64,000 nucleotides of DNA from Pseudoalteromonas sp. T1lg23B (lineage in GTDB: Bacteria > Pseudomonadota > Gammaproteobacteria > Enterobacterales > Alteromonadaceae), in the NCBI RefSeq assembly GCF_002964665.1, contig NZ_PQBZ01000007.1, forward strand, positions 62,001-126,000. The letters run 5' to 3'. Made by a program: the position numbers and the translations under genes. Below, in pieces: positions 27,039 to 36,243 of the stretch. The notes below the pieces were generated by a model. The model worked only from the letters and a program-made list of their open reading frames with translations, made no database searches and was not told the DNA's origin. Each line of letters opens with the position of its first letter. The stretch's first letter is position 1.

Positions 27039-27411
27039 TATTGGCTCACCGATCAAGGTTTCCGTAGAAACATTTTACGTAGAAGCCCAATCGCAGCCCG
27101 AAAAAGACAAATACGTATTTGCCTATACCGTTACAATTAAAAACCATAGTTTGTGTAGTGCTAAGCTACACAGTCGCTATTGGCTTATCACCGATGCCAA
27201 CGGCAAAGAGACCGAGGTAGAGGGTGAAGGTGTGGTAGGTGAAACGCCTACTATTGGGCCTGGTGAAAGCTACAAATACACCAGCGGTGCGATTCTCGAT
27301 ACGCCACTGGGTACAATGCAGGGCTACTATGTAATGCGTAACGAGTTTGGCAGTGAGTTCAAAGCACCGATTGAAGTGTTTCGTTTAGCCTGCCCAAATA
27401 TCCTACATTAA
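27022..27411 (+). CDS. apaG: ApaG family protein
   Basis: Small fibronectin-III-like beta-sandwich protein of 129 aa (E. coli ApaG 125) with unknown biochemical role, usually encoded with the Ap4A hydrolase. The conserved core is intact: the FAYTVTIKN strand, [30 protein letters not shown] and GTMQGYY. It overlaps the end of rsmA by 17 bases, and apaH follows after five bases. Confidence 0.95.
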   Translation: MTTSSNIGSPIKVSVETFYVEAQSQPEKDKYVFAYTVTIKNHSLCSAKLHSRYWLITDANGKETEVEGEGVVGETPTIGPGESYKYTSGAILDTPLGTMQGYYVMRNEFGSEFKAPIEVFRLACPNILH

Positions 27412-27416
27412 GTACT

Positions 27417-28217
27417 ATGGCTCAATACGCGATTGGTGACTTACAAGGTTGCTATAAACCCTTTGCGCAACTGCTCGAGATTGTTGACTTTAACCCTAGC
27501 CGAGATCATTTGTATCTGGTTGGGGATGTCATTGCCCGTGGCCCTGATTCTCAGGCCTGTCTCGACTTTTTATGTCACAACCAACACGCGATTAGCATTA
27601 CGCTGGGTAATCACGATTTACATCTTTTAGCATGTGTCGCACTTAACAAAGCACCCAACCCAAAAGACAAGCTTGAGAACGTATTTGCCAGTAGTAGATT
27701 ATCTCAATATGTTGCGTTATTGCGCGCTCAACCACTGGCTGTGTTTCTGCCCGAGCTTGATACTTTTATATCTCATGCTGGCATACACCCTGATTGGAGC
27801 GTATCACAAGCAATGGAACTCGCCCAATTTGCCCAACAATGCTATCAATCAGATGAAGCGCTATCATACTTTGCAAACATGTATGGAGAGCATCCGAAAC
27901 AAGCTCTCAATAAATTGAATTCTCATGATAAATTTAAAGCTGTAGTAAACACCTTTACCCGTATGCGATTTTTAGATGACAAACAGCAATTGAATTTGAG
28001 CAACAAGGGACCTGCGAGCTCAGCCAAGGTGCTTAGCCCATGGTTTAAGCATGAGCGTTTTAAGCACGATAGAACTCGTTATATTTTTGGTCATTGGGCG
28101 GCACTTGAAGGTAAAACCAATATGAAGAATATCATTGCCTTGGATACTGGATGTGTCTGGGGTGGTCCAATGACCATGCTGGACCTACAAACAAGTGAGT
28201 ATTTTTCAAGCAAATAA
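27417..28217 (+). CDS. apaH: Symmetrical bis(5'-nucleosyl)-tetraphosphatase ApaH
   Basis: Metallophosphatase that splits Ap4A into two ADP and also removes Np4 caps from RNA in E. coli. The 266-aa protein (E. coli 280) has the phosphoesterase motifs GDLQGC (residues 7-12), GDVIARGPDS and GNHDLHLL, followed by the later metal-binding His in SHAGIHP and GHWA. It is the last gene of the lptD operon; a chemoreceptor with its own likely promoter follows. Confidence 0.95.
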   Translation: MAQYAIGDLQGCYKPFAQLLEIVDFNPSRDHLYLVGDVIARGPDSQACLDFLCHNQHAISITLGNHDLHLLACVALNKAPNPKDKLENVFASSRLSQYVALLRAQPLAVFLPELDTFISHAGIHPDWSVSQAMELAQFAQQCYQSDEALSYFANMYGEHPKQALNKLNSHDKFKAVVNTFTRMRFLDDKQQLNLSNKGPASSAKVLSPWFKHERFKHDRTRYIFGHWAALEGKTNMKNIIALDTGCVWGGPMTMLDLQTSEYFSSK

Positions 28218-28270
28218 GGTATACTCGCCTAGTTTTACTGAATTTTTTAGTCGCTTCTGCTATAAAATAC

Positions 28271-28297
28271 TTAACTTATCCTGAATGAAACCGATAA
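28271..28297 (+). promoter_or_regulatory. FliA (sigma-28)-like promoter before the chemoreceptor gene
   Basis: TTAACTTA (28271-28278) and ACCGATAA (28290-28297) are separated by exactly 11 bases. The sigma-28 consensus is TAAAGTTT-N11-GCCGATAA; the -10 matches at 7 of 8 positions and the -35 at 5 of 8. The start codon of a methyl-accepting protein lies 36 bases further on, a fitting target. Confidence 0.6.
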
Positions 28298-28333
28298 GTT
28301 ATTCAATCCTATTAGTAAATTTATGGAACCTGT

Positions 28334-30349
28334 ATGAACTTGACTGTTAGCCAAAGAATTTGGGGTGGCTTTATATTTATCACCCTTTTACTGCTGTTAA
28401 TTGGCGGAAACTCCTTGCTAAGGATTGCAAATATCGATAGCTCTACACAACAGGTGAATCGATTGTCACTCCCTGCTCTAGATAAAAGCTCAGAGTTACA
28501 AGTAGAGTTTTCATTAATGAGTAAAATGGCGCAAGGAACCTTCTACGCGCAAACACAGCCTGAATTGGATAAACTGAAATCGCAATTTAGCAAAAGGCAG
28601 CAAGCGTTTGAAAAAACCTATGCACAGCTACAAGAAGTTGTACAGGCAAATCCCAAGTTATCAAGTAGCGCTAGAGATGTAGGTAAAAGCTTCAATACCT
28701 TTATAAAGTCGGTAACTAGTCTACAAAAAGATAAAGCACTTGAACTCGAACTACGTAAAACACTCAAAGTACAGCTGGAAAACATCGAGTTAAACGCAGA
28801 AGATGCCACAACCGTTGTTTTGGATATCATAGATTTAGACGATCTGAAAGAGCAAAATGCCAGAGCCTATCAAGCCGCCACAAGCATGGAGAATAACTTT
28901 TCCTCTGTGGTAACCAATAGCACAGATATGCTCTCCATAGACAATCTTAATACGCTGTCAATTGTTAAAAACGATCAAAGCTACCTTGTTGAAGAACTGA
29001 CACGCAATATGGCACTAATGAAAGGCCCTGTGGAAGCGTTAGATGCCGATTTATTCGCTGATTTAGAGTCATATCATCAAGCATTAGAAAAGAATATAAC
29101 TGGCAATCAAAGCTTATATGAAAACAAAAAACGTTTACTCAATGCGCTTGATATGACGCGTAAAGAATTACAAGACTCTGAACAAGCCACTCAAGGTGCC
29201 ATCAAGCAACTAGATGAACTTCTGGACGAAGCAAGTAAAGTCGCGTTTAATCTGCAACAAGGTGTGCGTGAAGACGTGGCTGCGGCTAACTTGTGGACAT
29301 GGATCGGTATGATAGTCGCCACACTCATGGCCATTGTGGTTGCATATATTACTGTGAATTTAATTACCAAGCCTTTAGCTGAAGTAAACCGCGTACTAAC
29401 CATCGTTGCGCGTGGCGATATGACGCAAAGACTAGATGATTCTGCAAAAGATGAATTCGGCGAATTATCACGTAGCTGTAATACTCTTATTTCAAGTCTA
29501 CGAGAGTTGATTACAGGTATCGTTTCTCGTTCAACACAACTTGCAGCAGCGTCTGAAGAAACATCAGCTATCACCACTGAATCAAGCCAAGCGATCCGTA
29601 ATCAACAAGCGCAAGTCGAGCAAGCGGCTACCGCGACAACGCAAATGAGTAGTACGTCACACGGCGTCAGTAACAGTGCACATCAAGCATTGTTAGAAAT
29701 TAAAAATGCCGACAAAGAAGCCGAGCGCGTAAAAGGGATTTCTTTTGAGAATAAACATACCATTGAGCAATTGGCACGTGAGGTAGATGAGGCCTCAGCG
29801 GTGATTAACAAACTACATCAAGATAGTGCGTCAATTGGCGGGATCTTAGATGTGATTCGTGGCATCGCAGAGCAAACCAACTTGCTGGCGCTCAATGCTG
29901 CAATTGAGGCTGCCAGAGCGGGCGAACAAGGCCGTGGTTTTGCCGTCGTTGCCGATGAAGTGCGCTCACTAGCCAGCAAGACTCAAGAGTCTACTCAGGA
30001 GATCCAATCAATGATTGAATCGCTACAAGCTGGCGCTGAGGAAGCGGTAAGAGCCATGTCTAAGGGTAAGCAACAAGCCGAGTCTTGCGTAGAGCAAAGC
30101 GATCTGGCCAACGAAGCGCTGAACAGCATTACACTTGCCGTATCTCAAGCTCATGATGTGAGCGAAGAAATATCGAACGCCGCCAATGAGCAGCAACAAG
30201 TAGCTCAGGAGATCAGTGAGCGACTTGAGTCTATCGTTTCGATTGCAGAACAAACTGCTGAGGGTGCAAACCAGACGTCAATCTCAAGCAGTGAAGTAGC
30301 GAAGCTTGCAGAAGAATTGAGACAGTCAGTAGAGCAATTTAAAGTTTAA
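28334..30349 (+). CDS. Methyl-accepting chemotaxis protein
   Basis: Transmembrane chemoreceptor that controls CheA and flagellar rotation; the ligand is unknown. The 671-aa protein has a first membrane segment (about 10-32), a long helical periplasmic sensor domain (about 33-315), a second segment (about 319-343), a HAMP domain (about 344-396) and a methyl-accepting signalling domain. The hairpin tip [20 protein letters not shown] and [15 protein letters not shown] are intact. There is no C-terminal CheR-binding pentapeptide (the end is QFKV). No che gene is adjacent; the FliA-like promoter upstream ties it to the flagellar regulon. Confidence 0.94.
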   Translation: MNLTVSQRIWGGFIFITLLLLLIGGNSLLRIANIDSSTQQVNRLSLPALDKSSELQVEFSLMSKMAQGTFYAQTQPELDKLKSQFSKRQQAFEKTYAQLQEVVQANPKLSSSARDVGKSFNTFIKSVTSLQKDKALELELRKTLKVQLENIELNAEDATTVVLDIIDLDDLKEQNARAYQAATSMENNFSSVVTNSTDMLSIDNLNTLSIVKNDQSYLVEELTRNMALMKGPVEALDADLFADLESYHQALEKNITGNQSLYENKKRLLNALDMTRKELQDSEQATQGAIKQLDELLDEASKVAFNLQQGVREDVAAANLWTWIGMIVATLMAIVVAYITVNLITKPLAEVNRVLTIVARGDMTQRLDDSAKDEFGELSRSCNTLISSLRELITGIVSRSTQLAAASEETSAITTESSQAIRNQQAQVEQAATATTQMSSTSHGVSNSAHQALLEIKNADKEAERVKGISFENKHTIEQLAREVDEASAVINKLHQDSASIGGILDVIRGIAEQTNLLALNAAIEAARAGEQGRGFAVVADEVRSLASKTQESTQEIQSMIESLQAGAEEAVRAMSKGKQQAESCVEQSDLANEALNSITLAVSQAHDVSEEISNAANEQQQVAQEISERLESIVSIAEQTAEGANQTSISSSEVAKLAEELRQSVEQFKV

Positions 30350-30367
30350 GCTGACGGTGATACTAAG

Positions 30368-30390
30368 AAGCGCCCTTGAGGCGCTTTTTT
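30368..30390 (+). terminator. Rho-independent terminator of the chemoreceptor gene
   Basis: AAGCGCC (30368-30374) pairs with GGCGCTT (30380-30386) around a five-base loop, followed by T to 30390. It lies 18 bases after the stop codon. Confidence 0.9.
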
Positions 30391-30457
30391 ATTGTCTTTT
30401 TTACACGCTGGCTTACGAAGTTTTAGGTGTCAAAAGCGATTTATCTAATATCTAATA

Positions 30458-30486
30458 TAAAAAAAAACCCGCAAGCGCGGGTTTTT
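30458..30486 (-). terminator. Rho-independent terminator of tkt
   Basis: AAAAACCCGC (30463-30472) and GCGGGTTTTT (30477-30486) pair around a four-base loop. On the minus strand the stem is followed by a long T run, 20 bases after the tkt stop. Confidence 0.9.
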
Positions 30487-30505
30487 GATTTGATTTACTT
30501 AGTCA

Positions 30506-32497
30506 TTAAAACAAGCTGTTTGCCTTGTTTACCACATTTTGTACTGTGAAGCCAAAATGAGCAAATAGCTCATTGGCAGGTGCTGACTCACCAAAGGTAT
30601 TCATGCCAACCACTGCGCCGTTTAGACCAACATACTTGTACCAGTAGTCTTCGATCCCCGCTTCTACAGCCACGCGACGTGTCACCGAGCTTGGTAATAC
30701 GCTTTCTTTATATTGCGTTGATTGGGCATCAAACACATCGGTTGATGGCATAGAAACAACGCGCACTTTCTTACCTGACTCGCGTAGTTCTTTCGCTGCG
30801 TCAACGGCAAGTTGTACTTCTGAGCCTGTGGCAATCAGAATTAAGTCTGGGTTGCCATCACAACTCAATACATAACCGCCTTTTTTAATTGCCTGCACTT
30901 GCTCTTCATCACGAGCCTGCTGTTCAAGCCCTTGGCGCGTGAAGATCAAAGACGTTGGACCATCTTTGCGCTCAATCGCTTGCTGCCATGCTACTGCTGA
31001 TTCAACCTGATCACATGGACGCCAGTTAACAAGGTTTGGTGTTAAACGCATACTTGCGATCTGCTCTACAGGTTGGTGTGTAGGACCATCTTCACCTAGA
31101 CCAATCGAGTCATGCGTGTACACAAAAATGCTTGGTTGCTTCATCAACGCAGCCATACGTACCGCGTTACGCGCATATTCCATAAACATTAGGAAAGTCG
31201 CACCGTAAGGTACAAACCCTTTGTGAAGCGTAATACCATTCATAATGGCTGACATGCCAAATTCACGCACACCATAGAAAATGTAGTTACCTGATGCGTC
31301 ATCCGCAGTTAAACCTTTTGAACCTTCCCACAGCGTAAGGTTGGAGCCAGCAAGGTCAGCAGAGCCACCCATAAATTCTGGTAAAATCGGTCCGTATGCA
31401 TTGAGTGCATCTTGAGATGCTTTACGAGTTGCTGGATTAGCCGGATTTGCTTGCAACTTGGCGATGTATGCTTCGGTATGCTCAGTCCAGTTTGCTGGTA
31501 ACTCACTGTTCATACGGCGCTCGAATTCAGCCGCCAACTCTGGGTATTCCATTTGATATTCAGTGAACTTAACAAGCCACTCGCTCTGCTGCTGCTGGCC
31601 TCGTGCTGTAGCGTCCCATTTTGCGTAAATATCTTCTGGGATTTCAAATGCACCATGCTCCCAACCCAAGAACTCACGCGCAGCCTTAATTTCTTCATCT
31701 CCTAACGGCGCACCATGACAATCATGACTACCTGACTTGTTCGGAGAACCATAGCCAATGACGGTTTTACAACAGATCAATGTTGGTTTATTAGATTCAG
31801 CACGCGCAGCCTCGATTGCCGCTTTAATCGCCTCGCTATCATGACCATCAACATTTGCAATAACATGCCAGCCATATGCTTCAAAACGCTTTGGTGTATC
31901 GTCGCTAAACCAACCTTCCACTTCACCATCGATTGAAATACCGTTGTCATCCCAAAATGCAATCAGTTTTCCAAGGCCAAGTGTACCGGCCAGTGAACAC
32001 GCTTCATGAGAGATACCTTCCATCAAGCAGCCATCACCTAAAAACGCATAAGTGTAGTGATCAACAATATTGTGCTCACCACGGTTAAACTGAGCCGCTA
32101 GAGACTTTTCGGCAATCGCCATACCAACCGCATTGGTGATACCTTGACCAAGAGGACCTGTGGTGGTTTCTATACCCGGAGCATAACCATATTCAGGGTG
32201 GCCCGGTGTTTTTGAGTGCATCTGACGGAAGTTTTTTAGATCATCAATCGATAATTCATAACCACTCAAATGAAGCAAAGAATAAATTAGCATTGAGCCA
32301 TGACCATTTGACAGAATAAATCGGTCACGATCAGCCCACTCTGGGTTACTCGGATTATGCTTTAGATAGTCGCGCCAAAGCACTTCAGCGATGTCCGCCA
32401 TGCCCATTGGGGCACCAGGGTGACCAGATTTGGCCTTTTGAACCGCATCCATTGATAGAACACGGATTGCATTTGCAAGTTCTTTGCGAGATGGCAT
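30506..32497 (-). CDS. tkt: Transketolase
   Basis: Thiamine-diphosphate enzyme of the pentose phosphate pathway that moves two-carbon units between sugar phosphates. From the ATG at 32497 (AGGAG five to six bases upstream) it is 663 aa, equal to E. coli TktA. The ThDP motif begins GDGCLMEG and ends near the conserved NN-type DDNGISIDG. Substrate-binding HGSM, GPLGQG and the C-terminal [16 protein letters not shown] are all present. The open frame continues to 32575 but with no ribosome site. It is transcribed alone, divergent from metK. Confidence 0.96.
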   Translation of the reverse strand: MPSRKELANAIRVLSMDAVQKAKSGHPGAPMGMADIAEVLWRDYLKHNPSNPEWADRDRFILSNGHGSMLIYSLLHLSGYELSIDDLKNFRQMHSKTPGHPEYGYAPGIETTTGPLGQGITNAVGMAIAEKSLAAQFNRGEHNIVDHYTYAFLGDGCLMEGISHEACSLAGTLGLGKLIAFWDDNGISIDGEVEGWFSDDTPKRFEAYGWHVIANVDGHDSEAIKAAIEAARAESNKPTLICCKTVIGYGSPNKSGSHDCHGAPLGDEEIKAAREFLGWEHGAFEIPEDIYAKWDATARGQQQQSEWLVKFTEYQMEYPELAAEFERRMNSELPANWTEHTEAYIAKLQANPANPATRKASQDALNAYGPILPEFMGGSADLAGSNLTLWEGSKGLTADDASGNYIFYGVREFGMSAIMNGITLHKGFVPYGATFLMFMEYARNAVRMAALMKQPSIFVYTHDSIGLGEDGPTHQPVEQIASMRLTPNLVNWRPCDQVESAVAWQQAIERKDGPTSLIFTRQGLEQQARDEEQVQAIKKGGYVLSCDGNPDLILIATGSEVQLAVDAAKELRESGKKVRVVSMPSTDVFDAQSTQYKESVLPSSVTRRVAVEAGIEDYWYKYVGLNGAVVGMNTFGESAPANELFAHFGFTVQNVVNKANSLF

Positions 32498-32665
32498 GAA
32501 TTCTCCTACCTTTAAGTTTGTTATGCGCGGGTGTTGAAAGTCCCCATTCTTACTTATTTTTGGGCCAAACTGCAACGTAAAATGCCAGAAAAAGTTGCTT
32601 CGAGCCGTGATTTTCGGGCCTTACAAGGCATTTTTATGAATTTGGACGTCTAGGCGTAAAAAAAC

Positions 32666-32694
32666 TAGGCATGTGCTCAAAATTTCGTTAAAAT
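32666..32694 (+). promoter_or_regulatory. Predicted promoter of metK
   Basis: TAGGCA (32666-32671) and TAAAAT (32689-32694) are spaced by 17 bases, a good sigma-70 fit (4 of 6 and 5 of 6). They are followed by a GC-rich start region (ACCCGCC). The tkt and metK promoters share the 265-bp gap. I see no SAM riboswitch hallmark in it. Confidence 0.5.
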
Positions 32695-32762
32695 ACCCGC
32701 CTTATTTTTTTCGCGCTTATCCATGTTGTTTGTGAAGCGCAATGTTTATGAGCATAAATAAA

Positions 32763-33914
32763 ATGGCAAAACACTTATTTACTTCTGAATCGGTTTCTGA
32801 AGGTCATCCGGATAAAATTGCTGATCAAATTTCTGATGCGGTACTTGATGCAATCTTAGAACAAGATCCAAAAGCACGTGTTGCGTGTGAGACTTACGTC
32901 AAAACCGGTATGGTTATGGTTGGCGGTGAAGTGACTACAAGCGCTTGGGTAGATATCGAAGAATTAACACGTAAAACTGTACGTGAAATCGGTTATACGC
33001 ACTCAGACATGGGCTTTGATGCTGATTCGTGTGCTATTTTAAATACCATTGGTAAGCAATCACCAGATATTAATCAAGGTGTTGACCGTGCCCGCCCTGA
33101 AGATCAAGGCGCTGGTGACCAAGGTCTAATGTTCGGTTATGCATGTAACGAAACTGATGTGTTAATGCCTGCACCTATCACATACTCGCACCGTCTTGTA
33201 CAGCGTCAAGCTGAAGTGCGTAAAAGTGGTGAACTAAGCTGGTTACGCCCTGATGCAAAATCACAGGTTACTTTCGCTTACGAAAACGGTAAAGCGGTAG
33301 GCATTGATGCGGTTGTACTTTCAACACAACACTGTGACTCAATCTCGCAAAACGACTTAGTTGAAGCTGTGATGGAAACCATCATCAAACCAGTACTTCC
33401 TGCTGAACTTATCACTGAAGCAACCAAGTTCTTCATCAACCCTACGGGTCGTTTCGTGATCGGTGGCCCAATGGGTGACTGTGGTTTAACTGGTCGTAAG
33501 ATCATCGTTGACACATACGGTGGTATGGCACGTCACGGTGGTGGTGCATTCTCTGGTAAAGATCCATCAAAAGTAGACCGTTCAGCAGCTTACGCAGCAC
33601 GTTATGTTGCTAAAAATATCGTTGCAGCTGGTCTTGCTGATAAGTGTGAAATTCAAGTTTCTTACGCTATCGGTGTTGCTGAGCCAACATCTATCAGCGT
33701 TGAAACATTCGGTACTGGTAAGCTAGAAGAAACACGTTTGATTGAAATCATTCGTGATCACTTCGACCTACGCCCTTATGGCATTTTGACAATGCTAGAC
33801 TTAGAGCGTCCAATTTACCAACCTACTGCGGCATACGGTCACTTCGGTCGTAATGAGTTCCCGTGGGAGAAAACAGACAAAGCTGAAGCATTAAAAGCAG
33901 CAGCTGGTCTTTAA
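32763..33914 (+). CDS. metK: S-adenosylmethionine synthase
   Basis: Makes S-adenosylmethionine from methionine and ATP. From the ATG at 32763 it is 383 aa (E. coli 384) and begins [19 protein letters not shown], which contains the family start and the ATP-binding [16 protein letters not shown] and [16 protein letters not shown], the P-loop-like and metal/ATP signatures, are intact. In-frame ATGs at 32742 and 32748 would add seven or five residues; the family start favours 32763 although no strong ribosome site precedes it. A strong terminator follows. Confidence 0.96.
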   Translation: MAKHLFTSESVSEGHPDKIADQISDAVLDAILEQDPKARVACETYVKTGMVMVGGEVTTSAWVDIEELTRKTVREIGYTHSDMGFDADSCAILNTIGKQSPDINQGVDRARPEDQGAGDQGLMFGYACNETDVLMPAPITYSHRLVQRQAEVRKSGELSWLRPDAKSQVTFAYENGKAVGIDAVVLSTQHCDSISQNDLVEAVMETIIKPVLPAELITEATKFFINPTGRFVIGGPMGDCGLTGRKIIVDTYGGMARHGGGAFSGKDPSKVDRSAAYAARYVAKNIVAAGLADKCEIQVSYAIGVAEPTSISVETFGTGKLEETRLIEIIRDHFDLRPYGILTMLDLERPIYQPTAAYGHFGRNEFPWEKTDKAEALKAAAGL

Positions 33915-33930
33915 GTATCAAGCTTAAGTT

Positions 33931-33958
33931 AAAAAAGGTGCCAATTGGCACCTTTTTT
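33931..33958. terminator. Bidirectional terminator between metK and the AraC-family gene
   Basis: Perfect 12-bp stem AAAAAAGGTGCC / GGCACCTTTTTT around AATT. T runs on both strands allow it to serve metK (plus) and the convergent regulator gene (minus), which ends at 33967. Confidence 0.93.
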
Positions 33959-33966
33959 ATTGGCGG

Positions 33967-34926
33967 TTATCTGGTACTTTGTTGTTTTTTTCGCACATAT
34001 TCACTAGGCGATTGACCATACCAACGTCGTACCGCGCGATTTAACGATGCTTGTTCGGCATAACCTAGCAGTTCGCTCAACGCCTGCTTGCTTAAGACGT
34101 CACAGAATAAAGTAAAACGACGCTTGCGTTCTTGCTCCACCAGCTTACTAAAACTCAAACCATGTGATTTTAAATGTCGCTGTAAAGTGCGCGCTGAAGT
34201 ACCTGTCATATCTGCTAACTGCGTGACCGACATTTGCTGTAAATCGCAACTATGTAAGGTTGGCTGTAACTTAGCAAGCCAACTCTGATCGCTGCTATAA
34301 GCTCGGTGTAAGTCTTGGATCAGCGGATATAAATTAGCGTTAACCAGCTCATTTTTGGTGAGAATAGCTAGGTTTAAAAACTCGCTGTCGAAAGTGATAG
34401 CATTACGTATTGCTTTGTCACTCACTGTACAACCAAACCAAGATGCTAAACGCCGCACCTGCATATCAGTATAGTGACTTGTGAGTTCCACATGATGTGG
34501 ATAAAGGGTTTTCCCAGTGATCTTTCTTACCATAGCCACCCACCCCGTCATGTTGCGCAAAATTGCCTGACGGTTATTCTCATAGGGCTGCCATGCGATA
34601 CATGCTTGTCTATTTGATTGACTAAATTGACACACCCCGATATCTGCCACCGTTTTATCAAACAATAGCAACGCATCCACGGCTTCTAATAACGTAGTCG
34701 AAGACTCAACTAGATATCCCAGCAAGCCATAATGGGCACTATCTACTTGTTTGCCCAATTCAAATCCCCATAGAGGATCGTCCTGCTGCTTCGCTCCCTC
34801 ATCTAACGCAGCAAAATATTGCGCCATGGGAATCCGGCTTTGTAGCAGCGTATTAGCGGGTAAATAATCTGCGATAACTTGACAATACTGACGGCAAACA
34901 TCAAACATAATGGCGCATAATGACAA
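33967..34926 (-). CDS. AraC-family transcriptional regulator with an N-terminal Arabinose_bd-type domain
   Basis: The 319-aa protein has a long N-terminal ligand-sensing domain of the type found in OruR-like and lipid-responsive AraC regulators (about residues 15-195, with WGFELGKQ and HYGLLGYL). The C-terminal DNA-binding domain has two helix-turn-helix units (about 215-315, with TSARTLQRHLKSHGLSF and the GYAEQASLNRAVRRWYGQSP signature). The ligand is unknown. The Met at residue 7 is an alternative start. It is divergent from the SRPBCC and hydroxylase genes with a 79-bp gap, so it probably controls them. Confidence 0.9.
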   Translation of the reverse strand: MSLCAIMFDVCRQYCQVIADYLPANTLLQSRIPMAQYFAALDEGAKQQDDPLWGFELGKQVDSAHYGLLGYLVESSTTLLEAVDALLLFDKTVADIGVCQFSQSNRQACIAWQPYENNRQAILRNMTGWVAMVRKITGKTLYPHHVELTSHYTDMQVRRLASWFGCTVSDKAIRNAITFDSEFLNLAILTKNELVNANLYPLIQDLHRAYSSDQSWLAKLQPTLHSCDLQQMSVTQLADMTGTSARTLQRHLKSHGLSFSKLVEQERKRRFTLFCDVLSKQALSELLGYAEQASLNRAVRRWYGQSPSEYVRKKQQSTR

Positions 34927-35005
34927 AAAATTGAATGATTGAGGTCAAGTATGCCGCGTCTTATGACGTTATGCTAGCGCAAGGACACCACAATAACGCG
35001 AGAAG

Positions 35006-35416
35006 ATGATGAGACTGCTCGATATATATGTTTCCTTGCCCTTGGATAGCCCGCTGACTTTGGCTCAGCTTTGCGATACACACATTCTCAGCAAAATCTT
35101 CAAAGGCCAATTTCACCCCTTACCCGAAATCAATCAGCAAGCAAGACGACGCGTAACGATGCGCGGACACTCTTTCATTGAAGTTATCACCCATATCAGC
35201 TCACAGCGGTTATGTTATGAAATAGAAGGACAAGGGCCCATTAGACATCATCAGGGCGTGATCTCATTAACCGAAATGAATACTCATCTTAGACTCCGAT
35301 ATCAGATCTTTGGGTTGAGTAATACGTTACTTCCCAATTGGTTACTAAAACTGATACTGCTGTACGACTTCAAAACAGCACTACGTCGCTTAAGGAAGCT
35401 CAACCATGCAAGCTGA
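35006..35416 (+). CDS. SRPBCC/START-like small protein
   Basis: The 136-aa cytoplasmic protein looks like a small SRPBCC (Bet v1/START-fold) domain. It has strand-rich segments (RRRVTMRGHSFIEVIT, LCYEIEGQGPI, HHQGVISLTEM, HLRLRYQIF) and a long C-terminal helix packed with Leu (LPNWLLKLILLYDFK). Such folds bind lipids or aromatic molecules in a cavity; no catalytic residues are evident. The family call rests on this pattern only. Its last 11 bases overlap the hydroxylase gene, showing one transcript, under likely control of the divergent AraC regulator. Confidence 0.6.
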   Translation: MMRLLDIYVSLPLDSPLTLAQLCDTHILSKIFKGQFHPLPEINQQARRRVTMRGHSFIEVITHISSQRLCYEIEGQGPIRHHQGVISLTEMNTHLRLRYQIFGLSNTLLPNWLLKLILLYDFKTALRRLRKLNHAS

Positions 35417-36221
35417 CTATATCCTCTTAGCATTAAGCCCTGTGTTTGCCATTGCCATCCTCTTGGAATATCGAAAAGCCAAAGCCAGCTATACGCTCAA
35501 AGAATTTGCCTTAAATGCCACTTTGGCCTTGTCACATCAAGCAGCAGATCTGCTGTCACTCATTTTACTGATGCCGATGTTTCATTGGCTATACCAGCAT
35601 GGCGCACTCTTTACGTTCGAGATCAATGGTTACACGCTGCTCGCAGCATTCATCATCCAAGACTTTTTATATTACTGGTTTCACCGTGCCAGTCACCATT
35701 GTAACTGGCTGTGGGCAGCGCACATCGTTCATCACAGCTCCATCAATATGAACTTTTCTACCGCTATGCGACAAAGTCTTTTTTATCCCATCGTCGGTAT
35801 GTGGCTATTCTGGCTTCCGTTGGTTTTATTGGGATATACACCCGAACTAGTGATGTCGATTGTTGCACTTAACCTAGCCTATCAGTTTTTTGTACATACC
35901 GAACACGGCCCCCAATTAAAATGGTTCGGTAAGGTTTTCAACACTCCCACTCATCACTGTTTGCACCATGCTCATAACGCCTGCTACATAGATAAAAATT
36001 TTGGCGGTGTCTTGATTATCTGGGATAAATTGTTTGGCACATTTGCTCAACCTGAAGCCTCTCAGCCCCCAGAATACGGAGTTACCGACCGAGTTTATCG
36101 CCTTTCATTGGTAGACGTGCTTTTGACTCCTTGGATACTACTAGCACGTCATGTGCAGAAACAACCCACTTGGCGAGCCAAATTAAAGGTATTGCTGGGC
36201 AGTCCTAAAACACTAGAATAG
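35406..36221 (+). CDS. Membrane fatty-acid hydroxylase / sterol desaturase family protein
   Basis: Integral-membrane di-iron enzyme of the fatty-acid hydroxylase superfamily, 271 aa with about five membrane segments. The histidine clusters that bind the two irons are intact: FHRASHH near residue 97-103, HIVHH near 111-115, FVHTEH in the middle and THHCLHHAHN near 181-190. It hydroxylates or desaturates a lipid; the substrate cannot be read. Translation is probably coupled to the upstream SRPBCC gene. The downstream neighbour is convergent with 22 bp between stops and no evident terminator. Confidence 0.88.
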   Translation: MQADYILLALSPVFAIAILLEYRKAKASYTLKEFALNATLALSHQAADLLSLILLMPMFHWLYQHGALFTFEINGYTLLAAFIIQDFLYYWFHRASHHCNWLWAAHIVHHSSINMNFSTAMRQSLFYPIVGMWLFWLPLVLLGYTPELVMSIVALNLAYQFFVHTEHGPQLKWFGKVFNTPTHHCLHHAHNACYIDKNFGGVLIIWDKLFGTFAQPEASQPPEYGVTDRVYRLSLVDVLLTPWILLARHVQKQPTWRAKLKVLLGSPKTLE

Positions 36222-36243
36222 ACACTGCCCTTTCGCTGACTTA

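Noticed and set aside
32498..32762. A possible SAM riboswitch before metK
   Set aside because: The gap has no strong stem pattern or conserved SAM-box sequence that I can recognise; a plain promoter explains it.
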